Shown here: positions 1 through 7,312 of the stretch, one piece after another
Layout of the letters: every line of letters starts with the position of its first letter
Position numbering within the stretch: the stretch's first letter is position 1
NCBI GenBank assembly: GCA_946647055.1
Contig: CAMPCT010000028.1
Coordinates: 1-15,605 of the forward strand
DNA from: an uncultured Atopobium sp.
GTDB lineage: Bacteria; Actinomycetota; Coriobacteriia; Coriobacteriales; Atopobiaceae
Direction of reading: 5' to 3'
Length of the DNA stretch: 15,605 nucleotides
Program-made: the position numbers and the translations under genes
The notes under the pieces: generated by a model
What the model saw: only the letters and a program-made list of their open reading frames with translations
The model's database searches: none
Told to the model about the DNA's origin: nothing

Positions 1-2
1 TC

Positions 3-35
3 TCGCCCCACGTGTGGAAGAGCCTGCTGCGCTAG
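3..35 (+). CDS. Possible 3' tail of an upstream gene
   Basis: Read in the third frame, the first bases give ten codons (S-P-H-V-W-K-S-L-L-R) ending in TAG at 33-35. This looks like a normal C-terminus, and the repeat-rich non-coding stretch starts only a few bases later. Nothing about function can be said from ten residues. The alternative is that this is already intergenic DNA and the open frame is chance. Confidence 0.3.
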   Translation, partial: SPHVWKSLLR

Positions 36-40
36 ACACG

Positions 41-167
41 CCGACCGTCCGGTGCGTTTGCCCCGATGCACCGACCGTCCGGTGCACGGATGCGGTCCGG
101 GCGTATCGTTGCGTCGACCATCAGGCGGGCTCGTCCCGATGCACCGACCGTCCGGTGCGCGGATGCG
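41..167 (+). repeat. Three copies of a GC-rich hairpin-forming direct repeat upstream of the DUF3160 gene
   Basis: A 33-bp unit occurs at 62-94 and 135-167 and differs at one base (A86 versus G159). A shorter 16-base copy of its core lies at 41-56. The core holds an inverted repeat, GCACCG-accgtc-CGGTGC, at 68-85 and 141-158. All copies face the same way. Their starts are 30 and 73 bp apart, close to whole numbers of helical turns. The third copy ends just before the expected -35 position of the promoter whose -10 is at 182-187, as an activator site would. Protein binding is inferred. Other readings are a degenerate intergenic repeat family or tandem duplication. Confidence 0.75.
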
Positions 168-181
168 CCAGCTCCCACGAC

Positions 182-187
182 TATAAT
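182..187 (+). promoter_or_regulatory. -10 box (TATAAT) of the DUF3160 gene
   Basis: A perfect TATAAT lies 29 bp before the ATG at 217. The base 17 bp upstream is GCGGAT, a poor -35, inside the third repeat unit. A strong -10 with a weak -35 fits a promoter that needs an activator. Transcription would start near 194, giving a leader of about 23 nt with the Shine-Dalgarno GGGAGG at 207-212. Confidence 0.55.
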
Positions 188-216
188 CGAGTCAAAGGAC
201 GTCGACGGGAGGCCCC

Positions 217-2568
217 ATGTACTGTCCCAACTGCGGCAACAAGGTCGATGACGGCGCACGGTTCTGCAACAGGTGCGGGACGCAGCTGCCTGTGCCCACA
301 CCCGAGCCACGCGTCTACGACAGGGGCATCTTGCGGGGCTGGCTGCGCTTTCTCCCCGGCATTGCCGCCTTTGCCGCCGCGCTCGTCGTGACGCTCCTCT
401 TCCTGCCGCGCATCCTAGGCCACGGCGTGGTGCCGACGACAGGGCCAAGTGGAGGCGAGACGGCCGTCGTCGCCCCTCCCAGTGAGGCACCCGCAATCAA
501 CGGAACGCAGGTCGTGACCATCGAACGGCCCTACCTACTCTCGACGCTCGACCTCGCCGGAGAGACCCTTCCCGGCACCTGGTCAGGCGCACGCACCTAC
601 ACCTCGGCCACCAACGCCTCGAGCTCTGGGGTGCTCACGCCACAGGGGGCCATCAACTACGGCGACTTCCAGTACCTCGACCCGACCCTGCTCGCCATGA
701 TCGAGCAGAACGGCTTTGCCATCAACGCCAGCTGGGGCTCCAACGAGTTCTTCGAGGTCTACGAGTCGAACTCCTACCAACAGACTCCCAGCTTCGTCAC
801 GACCGACGCGATGATGCACACCTACCACCTGTACTTCATGCACCTGCTCAAGACCACCGAGCGCACCCAGCTGCGCCCCGAGCTGCTCGCCCTTTGCCGC
901 GCGATGCTCGCCACGAGCGAGACCCAGTACGACAGGCTCCTGGGCACCGAGTGGGAGGACGCGGCCGCACGCAACGTGGCCTTCTTTGGCGTGGCAGCGA
1001 CGCTGCTCGACCCCTCGACCACGGTCCCTGCCTATGCCCAGGACATGGTGGCCCAGGAGGTCGCCAGCATCAATGCGGCCAGCGGCATCGGGACCTCGGC
1101 CATCACCGGGGATTTTGAGGACTACACCCAGTACATCGTGCGTGGCTACTACGAGGGCGACCCTGCCCTCGAGAGCTACTTCCGCGCGATGATGTGGTGC
1201 GGACGCATCAACTACAAGCAGTCCGACGAGACGCTCGACCGTTGCGCGGCGCTCATGACGCTTGCCCTCCAGGGCGATGCCCTGCGCAGCTGGGAGTCCA
1301 TCTACGCCATCACGAGCTTCTTCGCCGGCGCCTCCGATGACTGCGGCTACTACGAGTACCGCCCCATCATCGACGCCGTGTGGGGCGAGGGCGCCACGGT
1401 GGAGGACCTCATCGGCGGGCAGGCGGAGTGGGAGGCCTACCACACCGCCACCGCGCAGATGCCCGCGCCCCAGATCAACTCCGTGGTCGTCTATGACGAA
1501 GGCGAGGACGTCGACCATCTTGAGCAGGAGAAGGGCTTCCGCTTCATGGGCCAGCGCTTCTCGATCGACGCCGCCGTGTTCCAGCAGCTCATCTACAACA
1601 AGGTGGGCGAGGACGCGAGCGGCGCCAAGCGCATGCTTCCCGATGCCCTCGACGTGCCGGCGGCGTTGGGCAGTGACACGGCGCTCTCCATCCTGGAGGG
1701 TCGCGGCGCCACCTCCTATGCGGGCTACTCCGACAACATGGCCGCCCTGCGCGCCAAGCTTGCCGCTGCCGGTCCCGAGCTCTGGCAGGCGAGCCTCTAC
1801 AGCCAGTGGCTCTACACCATCGACCCGCTGCTCGTCCCCAAGGGCGAGGGCTACCCCGCCTTCATGCAGACCGACGCCTGGACCCGCAAGTCCCTCCAGA
1901 CCTACCTGGGCAGCTACACCGAGCTCAAGCACGACACCGTGCTCTATGCCAAGCAGGTCATTGCCGAGATGGGCGGCGAGCTGATCGAGGACAAGGACGA
2001 CCGCGGCTACGTGGAACCCGAGCCCGAGCTGTTCCGTCGTCTGGCCGCGCTCTCGCGCGCCACGGCGGAGGGCTTGGCGGGCTATGGCATGCTTGGCACC
2101 GCAGACGCCGAGAACCTCGAGCGCCTGGCCTCGCTCGCCGACCAGCTCGCGGTCATAGCGGACAAGGAGCTTGCCGGCGAGCTGCCCACGGACGGGGAGT
2201 TCGAGCTCATCCGCAGCTTTGGCGGGCAGCTCGAGCACTTCTGGATCGAGGTCTACAAGGACGATGCGCAGGGCGACTACCTGAGGTCGGAGGAGTTCCC
2301 CGCGCCGCTGGTGACCGATGTCGCAACCAACGCCGATGGCGGCACCGTGCTGCAGCTGGGCACCGGCAAGGCATCCCCCATCTACGTGCTGGTCGAGGTC
2401 GATGGCGTTCCCCGCATCGCCGTGGGCTCCGTCTTCACGTTCTACCAGTTCGAGCAGCCCATGGCGGAGCGTCTGACCGACTCGCGATGGCGCGAGGAGT
2501 CGCTTCCCAGCGCAACGCCCGAGGACTGGACGGACGACTTCCAGTACAAGCAGCCCTACCAGTACTAG
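217..2568 (+). CDS. Membrane-anchored zinc-ribbon protein with a DUF3160 domain
   Basis: 783 residues. Residues 3-20 form a zinc ribbon with Cys3, Cys6, Cys17 and Cys20 (CX2C-X10-CX2C). One hydrophobic segment follows at about 44-66. The low-complexity linker to about 95 leads into a long domain resembling DUF3160, with motifs such as FVTTDAMMHTYHLYF near 190-205 and YFRAMMWCGRINYK near 320-335. The likely topology is ribbon inside, large domain outside, tethered by one helix. DUF3160 has no established biochemical function, and none is assigned here. The start at 217 is set by GGGAGG five bases upstream and by the ribbon beginning at residue 3. The next gene starts two bases after the stop, so the two are probably cotranscribed. 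Confidence 0.85.
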   Translation: MYCPNCGNKVDDGARFCNRCGTQLPVPTPEPRVYDRGILRGWLRFLPGIAAFAAALVVTLLFLPRILGHGVVPTTGPSGGETAVVAPPSEAPAINGTQVVTIERPYLLSTLDLAGETLPGTWSGARTYTSATNASSSGVLTPQGAINYGDFQYLDPTLLAMIEQNGFAINASWGSNEFFEVYESNSYQQTPSFVTTDAMMHTYHLYFMHLLKTTERTQLRPELLALCRAMLATSETQYDRLLGTEWEDAAARNVAFFGVAATLLDPSTTVPAYAQDMVAQEVASINAASGIGTSAITGDFEDYTQYIVRGYYEGDPALESYFRAMMWCGRINYKQSDETLDRCAALMTLALQGDALRSWESIYAITSFFAGASDDCGYYEYRPIIDAVWGEGATVEDLIGGQAEWEAYHTATAQMPAPQINSVVVYDEGEDVDHLEQEKGFRFMGQRFSIDAAVFQQLIYNKVGEDASGAKRMLPDALDVPAALGSDTALSILEGRGATSYAGYSDNMAALRAKLAAAGPELWQASLYSQWLYTIDPLLVPKGEGYPAFMQTDAWTRKSLQTYLGSYTELKHDTVLYAKQVIAEMGGELIEDKDDRGYVEPEPELFRRLAALSRATAEGLAGYGMLGTADAENLERLASLADQLAVIADKELAGELPTDGEFELIRSFGGQLEHFWIEVYKDDAQGDYLRSEEFPAPLVTDVATNADGGTVLQLGTGKASPIYVLVEVDGVPRIAVGSVFTFYQFEQPMAERLTDSRWREESLPSATPEDWTDDFQYKQPYQY

Positions 2569-2570
2569 CC

Positions 2571-3122
2571 ATGGGCATGCCTCGCGCTCGGTTGGCCTGG
2601 GTGGCGGCGGGTCTTGCGCTCGCCGCCATGGTTGCCTGCCTCTGGTGGCGGGCGACGCAGCCCCCTGCATGGGTGTCATGGGAGCAGCGTGCAATTGCCT
2701 GCGACCTCGATGGGGACGGCTCCGATGAGCTCGTATCGCTCGCCGAACGACGCGTGGCAGTCGTCCGTGCCGACAGCACCGTCGCAGACGAGACGCCCGA
2801 ACACTGGCAGGTGAGCGACGTCTGGGTGGGCGACGTCACACACGACGGCACGCCCGACCTCGTCCTTCTCATGTGGCGACGGGGCGATTACGGCACCCAT
2901 CACCCCTTCTGGGACGAAGGGACGCAGGATTTGTCCCAGCACCTCTGCGTGCTGTCATTTGTCGATGATGGCCTGCGATTGACGTGGGAGTCGTCCAGCT
3001 TTGGCTTCGAGGTTGCGTCGATGTCGCTGGACGACGCCGGCGACCTGCATCTCGTTCGCAGGGACACGGGCGAGGAGAGCATCTGGCACTGGCCTGGCTG
3101 GGGCTTCGAGCGCGTGGGGTGA
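2571..3122 (+). CDS. Small membrane-bound protein with FG-GAP/VCBS-like acidic motifs
   Basis: 183 residues. The N-terminus is basic, then hydrophobic (about 8-25), then tryptophan-rich. It could be a signal anchor, or a lipoprotein if M-V-A-C23 serves as an atypical lipobox. Two stretches resemble calcium-binding half-repeats of FG-GAP/VCBS proteins: D45-L-D-G-D-G-S-D-E and D88-V-T-H-D-G-T-P-D. The protein is too short for a full propeller. It starts two bases after the DUF3160 stop and has no recognisable Shine-Dalgarno, so translational coupling is likely. ATG 2577 is an alternative start. Coupling suggests a partnership with the DUF3160 protein at the cell surface, but function is unknown. 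Confidence 0.7.
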   Translation: MGMPRARLAWVAAGLALAAMVACLWWRATQPPAWVSWEQRAIACDLDGDGSDELVSLAERRVAVVRADSTVADETPEHWQVSDVWVGDVTHDGTPDLVLLMWRRGDYGTHHPFWDEGTQDLSQHLCVLSFVDDGLRLTWESSSFGFEVASMSLDDAGDLHLVRRDTGEESIWHWPGWGFERVG

Positions 3123-3146
3123 CATGCGTGACGGGCCGTGTACAAT
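3119..3146 (+). promoter_or_regulatory. Promoter of the dCMP deaminase gene
   Basis: GTGACA (3119-3124) and TACAAT (3141-3146) each match the sigma-70 consensus at five of six positions, with a 16-bp spacer. The -35 box includes the stop codon of the preceding gene. The expected leader is about 25 nt. Confidence 0.6.
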
Positions 3147-3177
3147 AGGGCGGATGTGACGAGAGAGGGAGGCGCCC

Positions 3178-3660
3178 ATGCCCGGCAAGCGGACCGAGGT
3201 CATTTCCTGGGACGAGTTCTTCATGCGTGTCGCCCTTGCTGCGAGCATGCGCAGCAAGGACCCCAACACGCAGGTGGGCGCCTGCATCGCAGGGCCTGAC
3301 AACCGCATCCTCTCGGTGGGCTACAACGGCACGCCCTCGGGCCTCAATGACGACGACTTCCCCTGGGACACCACCGAGGACCCGCTCACCGACAAGCACA
3401 ACTACGTCATCCATGCCGAGGCCAACGCCATCCTCAACTATCGTGGCTCGCTCAAGGAACTCCAGGGCGCCCGCGTGTACGTGACGCTCTTCCCCTGCAA
3501 GGAGTGCGCGAAGACCCTCGCGCAGGCAGGCATTGGCGAGGTCATCTACCTCGACGACAAGTATGGCGAGACCATCGACGGCAAGGTCTCCAAGGCCGTG
3601 CTCGACCGTTGTGGCGTGACCTATCGTCAGATGGATCTGCCCGAGGGTGCCTTGCTCTAG
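3178..3660 (+). CDS. dCMP deaminase (ComEB-type cytidine/deoxycytidylate deaminase)
   Basis: 160 residues, normal length for the family. It is predicted to convert dCMP to dUMP in the cytosol, feeding dTMP synthesis. The zinc site is complete: His79 and the proton-shuttle Glu81 in HAEANA, and Cys107 and Cys110 in P-C-K-E-C. The N-terminal NTQVGA and GYNGTP segments are typical of the dCMP deaminase branch rather than the small cytidine deaminases or tRNA adenosine deaminases. Shine-Dalgarno GAGGGAGG stands a few bases before the ATG. The gene has its own promoter and ends 19 bp from the convergent mntP stop, with no clear hairpin terminator between them. ComEB homologues also lie in competence loci of Gram-positives, but no competence gene is visible here. 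Confidence 0.93.
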   Translation: MPGKRTEVISWDEFFMRVALAASMRSKDPNTQVGACIAGPDNRILSVGYNGTPSGLNDDDFPWDTTEDPLTDKHNYVIHAEANAILNYRGSLKELQGARVYVTLFPCKECAKTLAQAGIGEVIYLDDKYGETIDGKVSKAVLDRCGVTYRQMDLPEGALL

Positions 3661-3679
3661 CAGACAGGCGCTGACCTCG

Positions 3680-4252
3680 CTACAGGGCCAGGATACCCAG
3701 GTGCTCCAGCAGCACCTTCGTGCCAATGAGAATGAGGATGACACCGCCCGTGACCTGTGCGGGCCTTTGGTAGCGCATGCCAAACTGGTTGCCGATGAGG
3801 ACGCCCGCGATGCTGAACGCGAACGTCGTGATGCCGATGAGCGTGACGCTCACCGCGATGTTGACCGAGAGCGACGCGAAGGCGATGCCCACCGTGAGGG
3901 CGTCGATGGAGGTTGCCACGGCAAGCATGAGCAGCTCGCGAAGGTCGATGTGGTCGACGGGCCCACCGTCGTCCTCCTCGTCGGAGAAGGCCTCGCGAAT
4001 CATGTTGCCGCCAATGAACGCCAGCAGGCAGAAGGCAATCCAGTGGTCGACGGGTTCGATGAGCCAGAGGAACTGGCTTCCCAACGCCCAACCGATGACC
4101 GGCATGCCCGCCTGGAAGCCGCCAAAGGCGACCGCCAGCGCTAGCGCGACCCGCCAGTTGACCTGGCGCATGCCCAGTCCCTTGCAGACGGCGACCGAGA
4201 ACGCGTCCATCGACAGACCGACCGCCAGCAGGAACAACTCAACAAAGCCCAT
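3680..4252 (-). CDS. mntP: Manganese efflux pump MntP
   Basis: 190 residues, full length, with about six membrane helices arranged as two related halves. The family signatures appear once per half: G-L-S-M-D16-A-F near the N-terminus and A-T-S-I-D117-A-L after a charged acidic loop (about 90-103). GGFQAGMP occurs at 44-51. MntP exports Mn2+ across the inner membrane and protects against manganese overload. The ATG at 4252 is preceded by AAGGAG in a good position. In many bacteria mntP is preceded by a yybP-ykoY Mn2+ riboswitch. Here only 64 bp separate it from the upstream gene, which leaves no room for one. Confidence 0.93.
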   Translation of the reverse strand: MGFVELFLLAVGLSMDAFSVAVCKGLGMRQVNWRVALALAVAFGGFQAGMPVIGWALGSQFLWLIEPVDHWIAFCLLAFIGGNMIREAFSDEEDDGGPVDHIDLRELLMLAVATSIDALTVGIAFASLSVNIAVSVTLIGITTFAFSIAGVLIGNQFGMRYQRPAQVTGGVILILIGTKVLLEHLGILAL

Positions 4253-4291
4253 GCGAGCCCTCTCCTTCCCACAGGGCTTGTCATGCTAGCA
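4253..4291 (-). promoter_or_regulatory. Extended -10 promoter and leader hairpin of mntP
   Basis: On the minus strand, TGCTAGCAT (4291-4283) reads as an extended -10 (TGn-TAGCAT). The -35 is weak. Between it and the ATG, AGCCCT (complement of 4273-4278) and AGGGCT (complement of 4256-4261) can pair perfectly over six bases. This places the Shine-Dalgarno AAGGAG in the 11-nt loop. The hairpin could tune translation, but this is inferred from sequence only. Confidence 0.4.
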
Positions 4292-4316
4292 CAGTTGGCG
4301 CTCCCGTTGTCGCGCG

Positions 4317-5543
4317 CTACAGGTAGCTCGCGCCGACTAGCTCCACGCTGACGACGAGGCCGTCGCCGTCGAAGACGACCCGCCAGTCCTCGGTGTAGCT
4401 GATCGTGTTGTCCCACGAGCTCTGCGTGCCCTCGATGGTCACGCGCACCGTCACGGAGCCGTCGCCCGCGTCCAAGACTTCCTGGTACGAGACGACCTCG
4501 GCCGCCGCCCAGTCTCGGTACTCATCGGGATGGCCGAGCTGGTCCTGGAACTCACTACCGTTGGCGGCAAACGGTGCCAGGGCAGCGGCCCACTCCGCAT
4601 CCTTGACCTCGACGGGCTCGTCCACGCCGCTGTCGAGGTAGTTGCCACACCAGTAGACGAGCACCTGTTCCGCCGTCTCGATGAGCTCGTCGTCGGAGGG
4701 CGTGCCACGACCATCGTCGGCAATGCCGCCCGAGGTGGGAGCCTGAAGTCCGTAGAAGACTGCAGCGGAGCTGGCCAGCGACGCGATCTCATCGTCGGAG
4801 AGGCCGTCTGGCTCGTCCCGGGCTGCCTCGACAGCTCGGTCGACGTCCTCCTGCGTCACCTCGCCCGCGCCCAAGACGCCCAGCTCGATGGCCTGTGGGA
4901 CGGTCACGTCATAGCTGGGTAGCCCCTCGCCCCCATCGACCTGTCGACCAAGCTCGTCCAACAGGCCCTCGTAGTCGTCCACGATGCCCGGACCCACCGT
5001 CACGCTGATGGGTTCGGTCGCGGCAAGCAGCGTGCCGTCCAGCAGCAATGTGGGCACTGGAATCGCGACCTCGTACTCACCTGGCATGAGGTCGAGCTCG
5101 ATCTCGGTCTCGACCGGACGGAAGTAGATCACGCGGTTCACCGACTCCCCTGTCGTCGTGCCACCAGACACCTCCATGCGAACCCAGGCAGACCCGTCCT
5201 GCCAGGCAGACGCCTCGAGGGGGATGGTCACCCATGCCGGCTGTGCGAGAAGGTTGGTCGCCTCCGCAATCGCTCCCTCTGATGCCGGCCGGCCGCCCAT
5301 CATATCGGAGGATCCGGGAAACAGCCCGAGGACGAACGCGACGGCTGCGACCGCCACGAGCGCCGCGACCACGATGCCTGCGATTGCCCCCGCGCCAAAC
5401 CTGTGCCTGGCTGGAGGTGCCGGGGGAACGGGCATCGCATGCGCGGGCCCCGCAGCGACTGGCGGCTCTCCCACCGGCGCCCCGCAACCGCTGCAGAAGC
5501 GCTCGCCCTCGCGAATCTCGTTGCCGCACTTGGTGCAGTACAT
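4317..5543 (-). CDS. Zinc-ribbon, single-TM protein with extracytoplasmic domains of unknown function
   Basis: 408 residues. The N-terminal zinc ribbon has Cys3, Cys6, Cys17 and Cys20, with the same spacing as in the DUF3160 protein at 217. A proline/alanine-rich linker and one membrane helix (about 49-75) follow. The outer part has a beta-rich segment (about 100-185), a middle helical, acidic region, and a C-terminal stretch (about 285-408) whose helix-then-strands pattern, ending in E-D-W-R-V-V, suggests an NTF2-like fold. That fold is my inference. The function is not recognised. The start is supported by AGAGGA six bases upstream and by the ribbon at residue 3. mntP follows 64 bp downstream and has its own -10, so joint transcription is possible but not required. 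Confidence 0.75.
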   Translation of the reverse strand: MYCTKCGNEIREGERFCSGCGAPVGEPPVAAGPAHAMPVPPAPPARHRFGAGAIAGIVVAALVAVAAVAFVLGLFPGSSDMMGGRPASEGAIAEATNLLAQPAWVTIPLEASAWQDGSAWVRMEVSGGTTTGESVNRVIYFRPVETEIELDLMPGEYEVAIPVPTLLLDGTLLAATEPISVTVGPGIVDDYEGLLDELGRQVDGGEGLPSYDVTVPQAIELGVLGAGEVTQEDVDRAVEAARDEPDGLSDDEIASLASSAAVFYGLQAPTSGGIADDGRGTPSDDELIETAEQVLVYWCGNYLDSGVDEPVEVKDAEWAAALAPFAANGSEFQDQLGHPDEYRDWAAAEVVSYQEVLDAGDGSVTVRVTIEGTQSSWDNTISYTEDWRVVFDGDGLVVSVELVGASYL

Positions 5544-5575
5544 GAGCGGTCCTCTCTCCCCGGGCCATCCCTCCC

Positions 5576-5605
5576 ATTATCGCGCGGACCGGCTCCCGCC
5601 ACCAA
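5576..5605 (-). promoter_or_regulatory. Possible promoter of the 408-residue zinc-ribbon gene
   Basis: On the minus strand, GATAAT (5581-5576, five of six) lies 18 bp after TTGGTG (5605-5600, three of six). The -10 is convincing and the -35 weak. The rest of the 157-bp gap up to larE shows nothing else clear, and I see no convincing hairpin-plus-T-run terminator for larE. Confidence 0.4.
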
Positions 5606-5700
5606 CCCTGCGATACCGAATCATGCAATTTGAAACGGCTTTGCGGGCTCCATGGGACAACGTGCTGATGACGCCACAAAAATGCGCGGTCTCGGACGGC

Positions 5701-6522
5701 CTAGCCCAGGACCTCGTTCATGGAACCCGAGCGAAAGCCCACGAGGTCGCAGCTCACATAGCGAAAGCCCAGCTCGCGCAGGCGCTCGGTCACCCGACCG
5801 CGCAGCTCGTCGGATGCCAGGCGCGCGATGTCCTCCGCCGGAACCTCGATGCGCGCGAGCTCGCCGTCCGCACCATGGATGCGAACCCGCAGCTGACCAA
5901 AGCCCAAACCATGCAAGAACTCCTCGGCAAGCTCGACACGCCTGAGCTTGGCGGCGGTTATCAGCTCGCCGTATGCGAAGCGTGACGACAGGCAGGCTGC
6001 CGAAGGCAGGTTCCAGGTGGGAAGGCCCAGCTCGCGCGAGAGGGCACGGATGTCGGCCTTGGTGAGGCCGCTGTCGCGCAGGGGGCTCTCGACGCCAAGC
6101 TCCTCGAGTGCCTTGATACCAGGGCGGTAGTCTCCCATGTCATCGACGTTCGAGCCGTCCACGACATGAGCGAGGCCCAGCTCGGAGGCCGTCTGGCACA
6201 GGCGGGAGAACACCTCGCGCTTACAGAGGTAGCATCTGTTGGGCGGGTTCTGGGCAAAGCCCGGGATCTGCAGCTCGTCGATGTCCATGACCAGGTGCGT
6301 GATGCCCTCGCGCTGGCAGAACTCGTCGGCAGCCGCCAACTCCGCGCCCGGCACCGAGTGCAGGCGCAGCGTCACGGCGACCATGGCATCGCCCAGCACG
6401 TCATGGGCGACCTTGGCGAGCAGGGTCGAGTCCACCCCACCCGAGAAGGCCACGGCAACGCCGCCCATCTCGTGCAGGACAGCTTGCAATGCGTCGTACT
6501 TGTTTGCCAGCGTCTGGTCCAT
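5701..6522 (-). CDS. larE: ATP-dependent sulfur transferase LarE (PP-loop; nickel-pincer nucleotide synthesis)
   Basis: 273 residues, usual length. LarE adenylates the carboxylates of the pyridinium dicarboxylate mononucleotide made by LarB and inserts sulfur, giving the pincer ligand for nickel in lactate racemase and relatives. The PP-loop is S-G-G-V-D-S at 27-32. Cys177 in A-A-C-L-S-S-R-F matches the position of the sacrificial cysteine of Lactobacillus LarE. Two further cysteines, Cys97 and Cys100 in R-C-Y-L-C-K, make the three-cysteine set linked in some LarE enzymes to a [4Fe-4S] cluster that carries the sulfur instead. No larA, larB or larC is in the window. It starts nine bases after tag, whose TGA lies in the TGAGGAG ribosome binding site, so the two form an operon. 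Confidence 0.88.
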   Translation of the reverse strand: MDQTLANKYDALQAVLHEMGGVAVAFSGGVDSTLLAKVAHDVLGDAMVAVTLRLHSVPGAELAAADEFCQREGITHLVMDIDELQIPGFAQNPPNRCYLCKREVFSRLCQTASELGLAHVVDGSNVDDMGDYRPGIKALEELGVESPLRDSGLTKADIRALSRELGLPTWNLPSAACLSSRFAYGELITAAKLRRVELAEEFLHGLGFGQLRVRIHGADGELARIEVPAEDIARLASDELRGRVTERLRELGFRYVSCDLVGFRSGSMNEVLG

Positions 6523-6531
6523 CGTGACTCC

Positions 6532-7173
6532 TCAGCCCTCCTCGTCGCGTGGCAGGCGCACGCAGGGGTGCCCCTCGACCACGTAATGGTAGCGCGGGCA
6601 GCGCTCGTTGTGGTCGCAGACGATGCCGCAGGCCTGGAGGTGCGCATAGACGTTGGTGGGTCCCACGTACTTGAAGCCGCGGCGCTTGAGGTCCGTCGCG
6701 ATACGCGCCGACAGGCCGTTCTTGGCGGGAATGCCGCCCTGCTCATGGCCCTCGTAGAGAACGGTCCGCCCGCCCGTCCAACCCCAGAAGTACCCGTCGA
6801 GCGAGAGGCCCTCCGCATGCATGGCCCGCACGCACCGCGCGTTGTTGATGATGGCCCGCACCTTGGTACCGGAGCGTAGCATGCCCGGGGTCGCAAGGAT
6901 GCGCTCGACGTCGTCCTCCCCCATGGTCGCCACGGCATCGATGTCAAAGCCGGCGAAGCACGCCCGGATGACGTCACGGCGCATGAGGATGAGGTTCCAC
7001 GAGAGTCCGCACTGCAGGCACTCCAGGCAGAGGTGCTCGAACATGTGCCGCTCGTCATGGACGGGCACGCCCCACTCCTCGTCGTGGTAGCGATGGTCCA
7101 TCTCGCTCGCAAAGCTCCAGCACCAGCCGTCGACGAGCTCCGCCTTGCCGCTACGCGGCTTATCCTCCGCCAT
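6532..7173 (-). CDS. tag: DNA-3-methyladenine glycosylase I (Tag)
   Basis: 213 residues, slightly longer than E. coli Tag because of both ends. It excises 3-methyladenine from alkylated DNA in base excision repair. Family residues are visible: the zinc-binding snap Cys18, His30, His188 and Cys192; YHDEEWGVP at 29-37; catalytic Glu51 in C-L-E-C-L-Q-C-G-L-S-W; and RGFKYVGPT at 165-173. The start at 7173 is chosen because GGGAGGGG precedes it and family similarity begins near residue 17. An in-frame ATG further upstream (7296) would add an unrelated tail. A possible weak -10, GATACT (7201-7196), precedes it. Its short operon with larE has no obvious functional logic. Confidence 0.92.
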   Translation of the reverse strand: MAEDKPRSGKAELVDGWCWSFASEMDHRYHDEEWGVPVHDERHMFEHLCLECLQCGLSWNLILMRRDVIRACFAGFDIDAVATMGEDDVERILATPGMLRSGTKVRAIINNARCVRAMHAEGLSLDGYFWGWTGGRTVLYEGHEQGGIPAKNGLSARIATDLKRRGFKYVGPTNVYAHLQACGIVCDHNERCPRYHYVVEGHPCVRLPRDEEG

Positions 7174-7312
7174 GGCCCCTCCCTTCCTGCCCCACAGTAT
7201 CGCGCTTTGGCATTTCCACCGGGACGAAACCACGCAGTTTGGGGGAAGCATACGGAGTCCCCGCAGAAGAGGTCGAATGGCGCTCTCAGAATGCATCTAC
7301 CGACAATTGCAC

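Noticed and set aside
41..167. CRISPR array
   Set aside because: Only two full units and one partial, with spacers of different length, sitting in a promoter and with no cas genes.
583..2694. Long open frame of about 700 codons on the minus strand opposite the DUF3160 gene
   Set aside because: It lacks a recognisable domain, while the plus-strand protein has a zinc ribbon, TM helix and domain motifs. High third-position GC keeps the opposite frame open.
3661..3679. Bidirectional terminator between the dCMP deaminase gene and mntP
   Set aside because: The 19-bp gap has no hairpin of useful length.
4253..4316. yybP-ykoY Mn2+ riboswitch before mntP
   Set aside because: Only 64 bp are available and the expected conserved loops are not seen.
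5620..5700. Intrinsic terminator after larE
   Set aside because: A run of five T is present on the minus strand, but the preceding bases form only a very short stem.
7174..7296. Longer N-terminus of Tag from an upstream in-frame ATG (7296)
   Set aside because: No similarity to the family in the extra part, and GGGAGGGG sits before the ATG at 7173.
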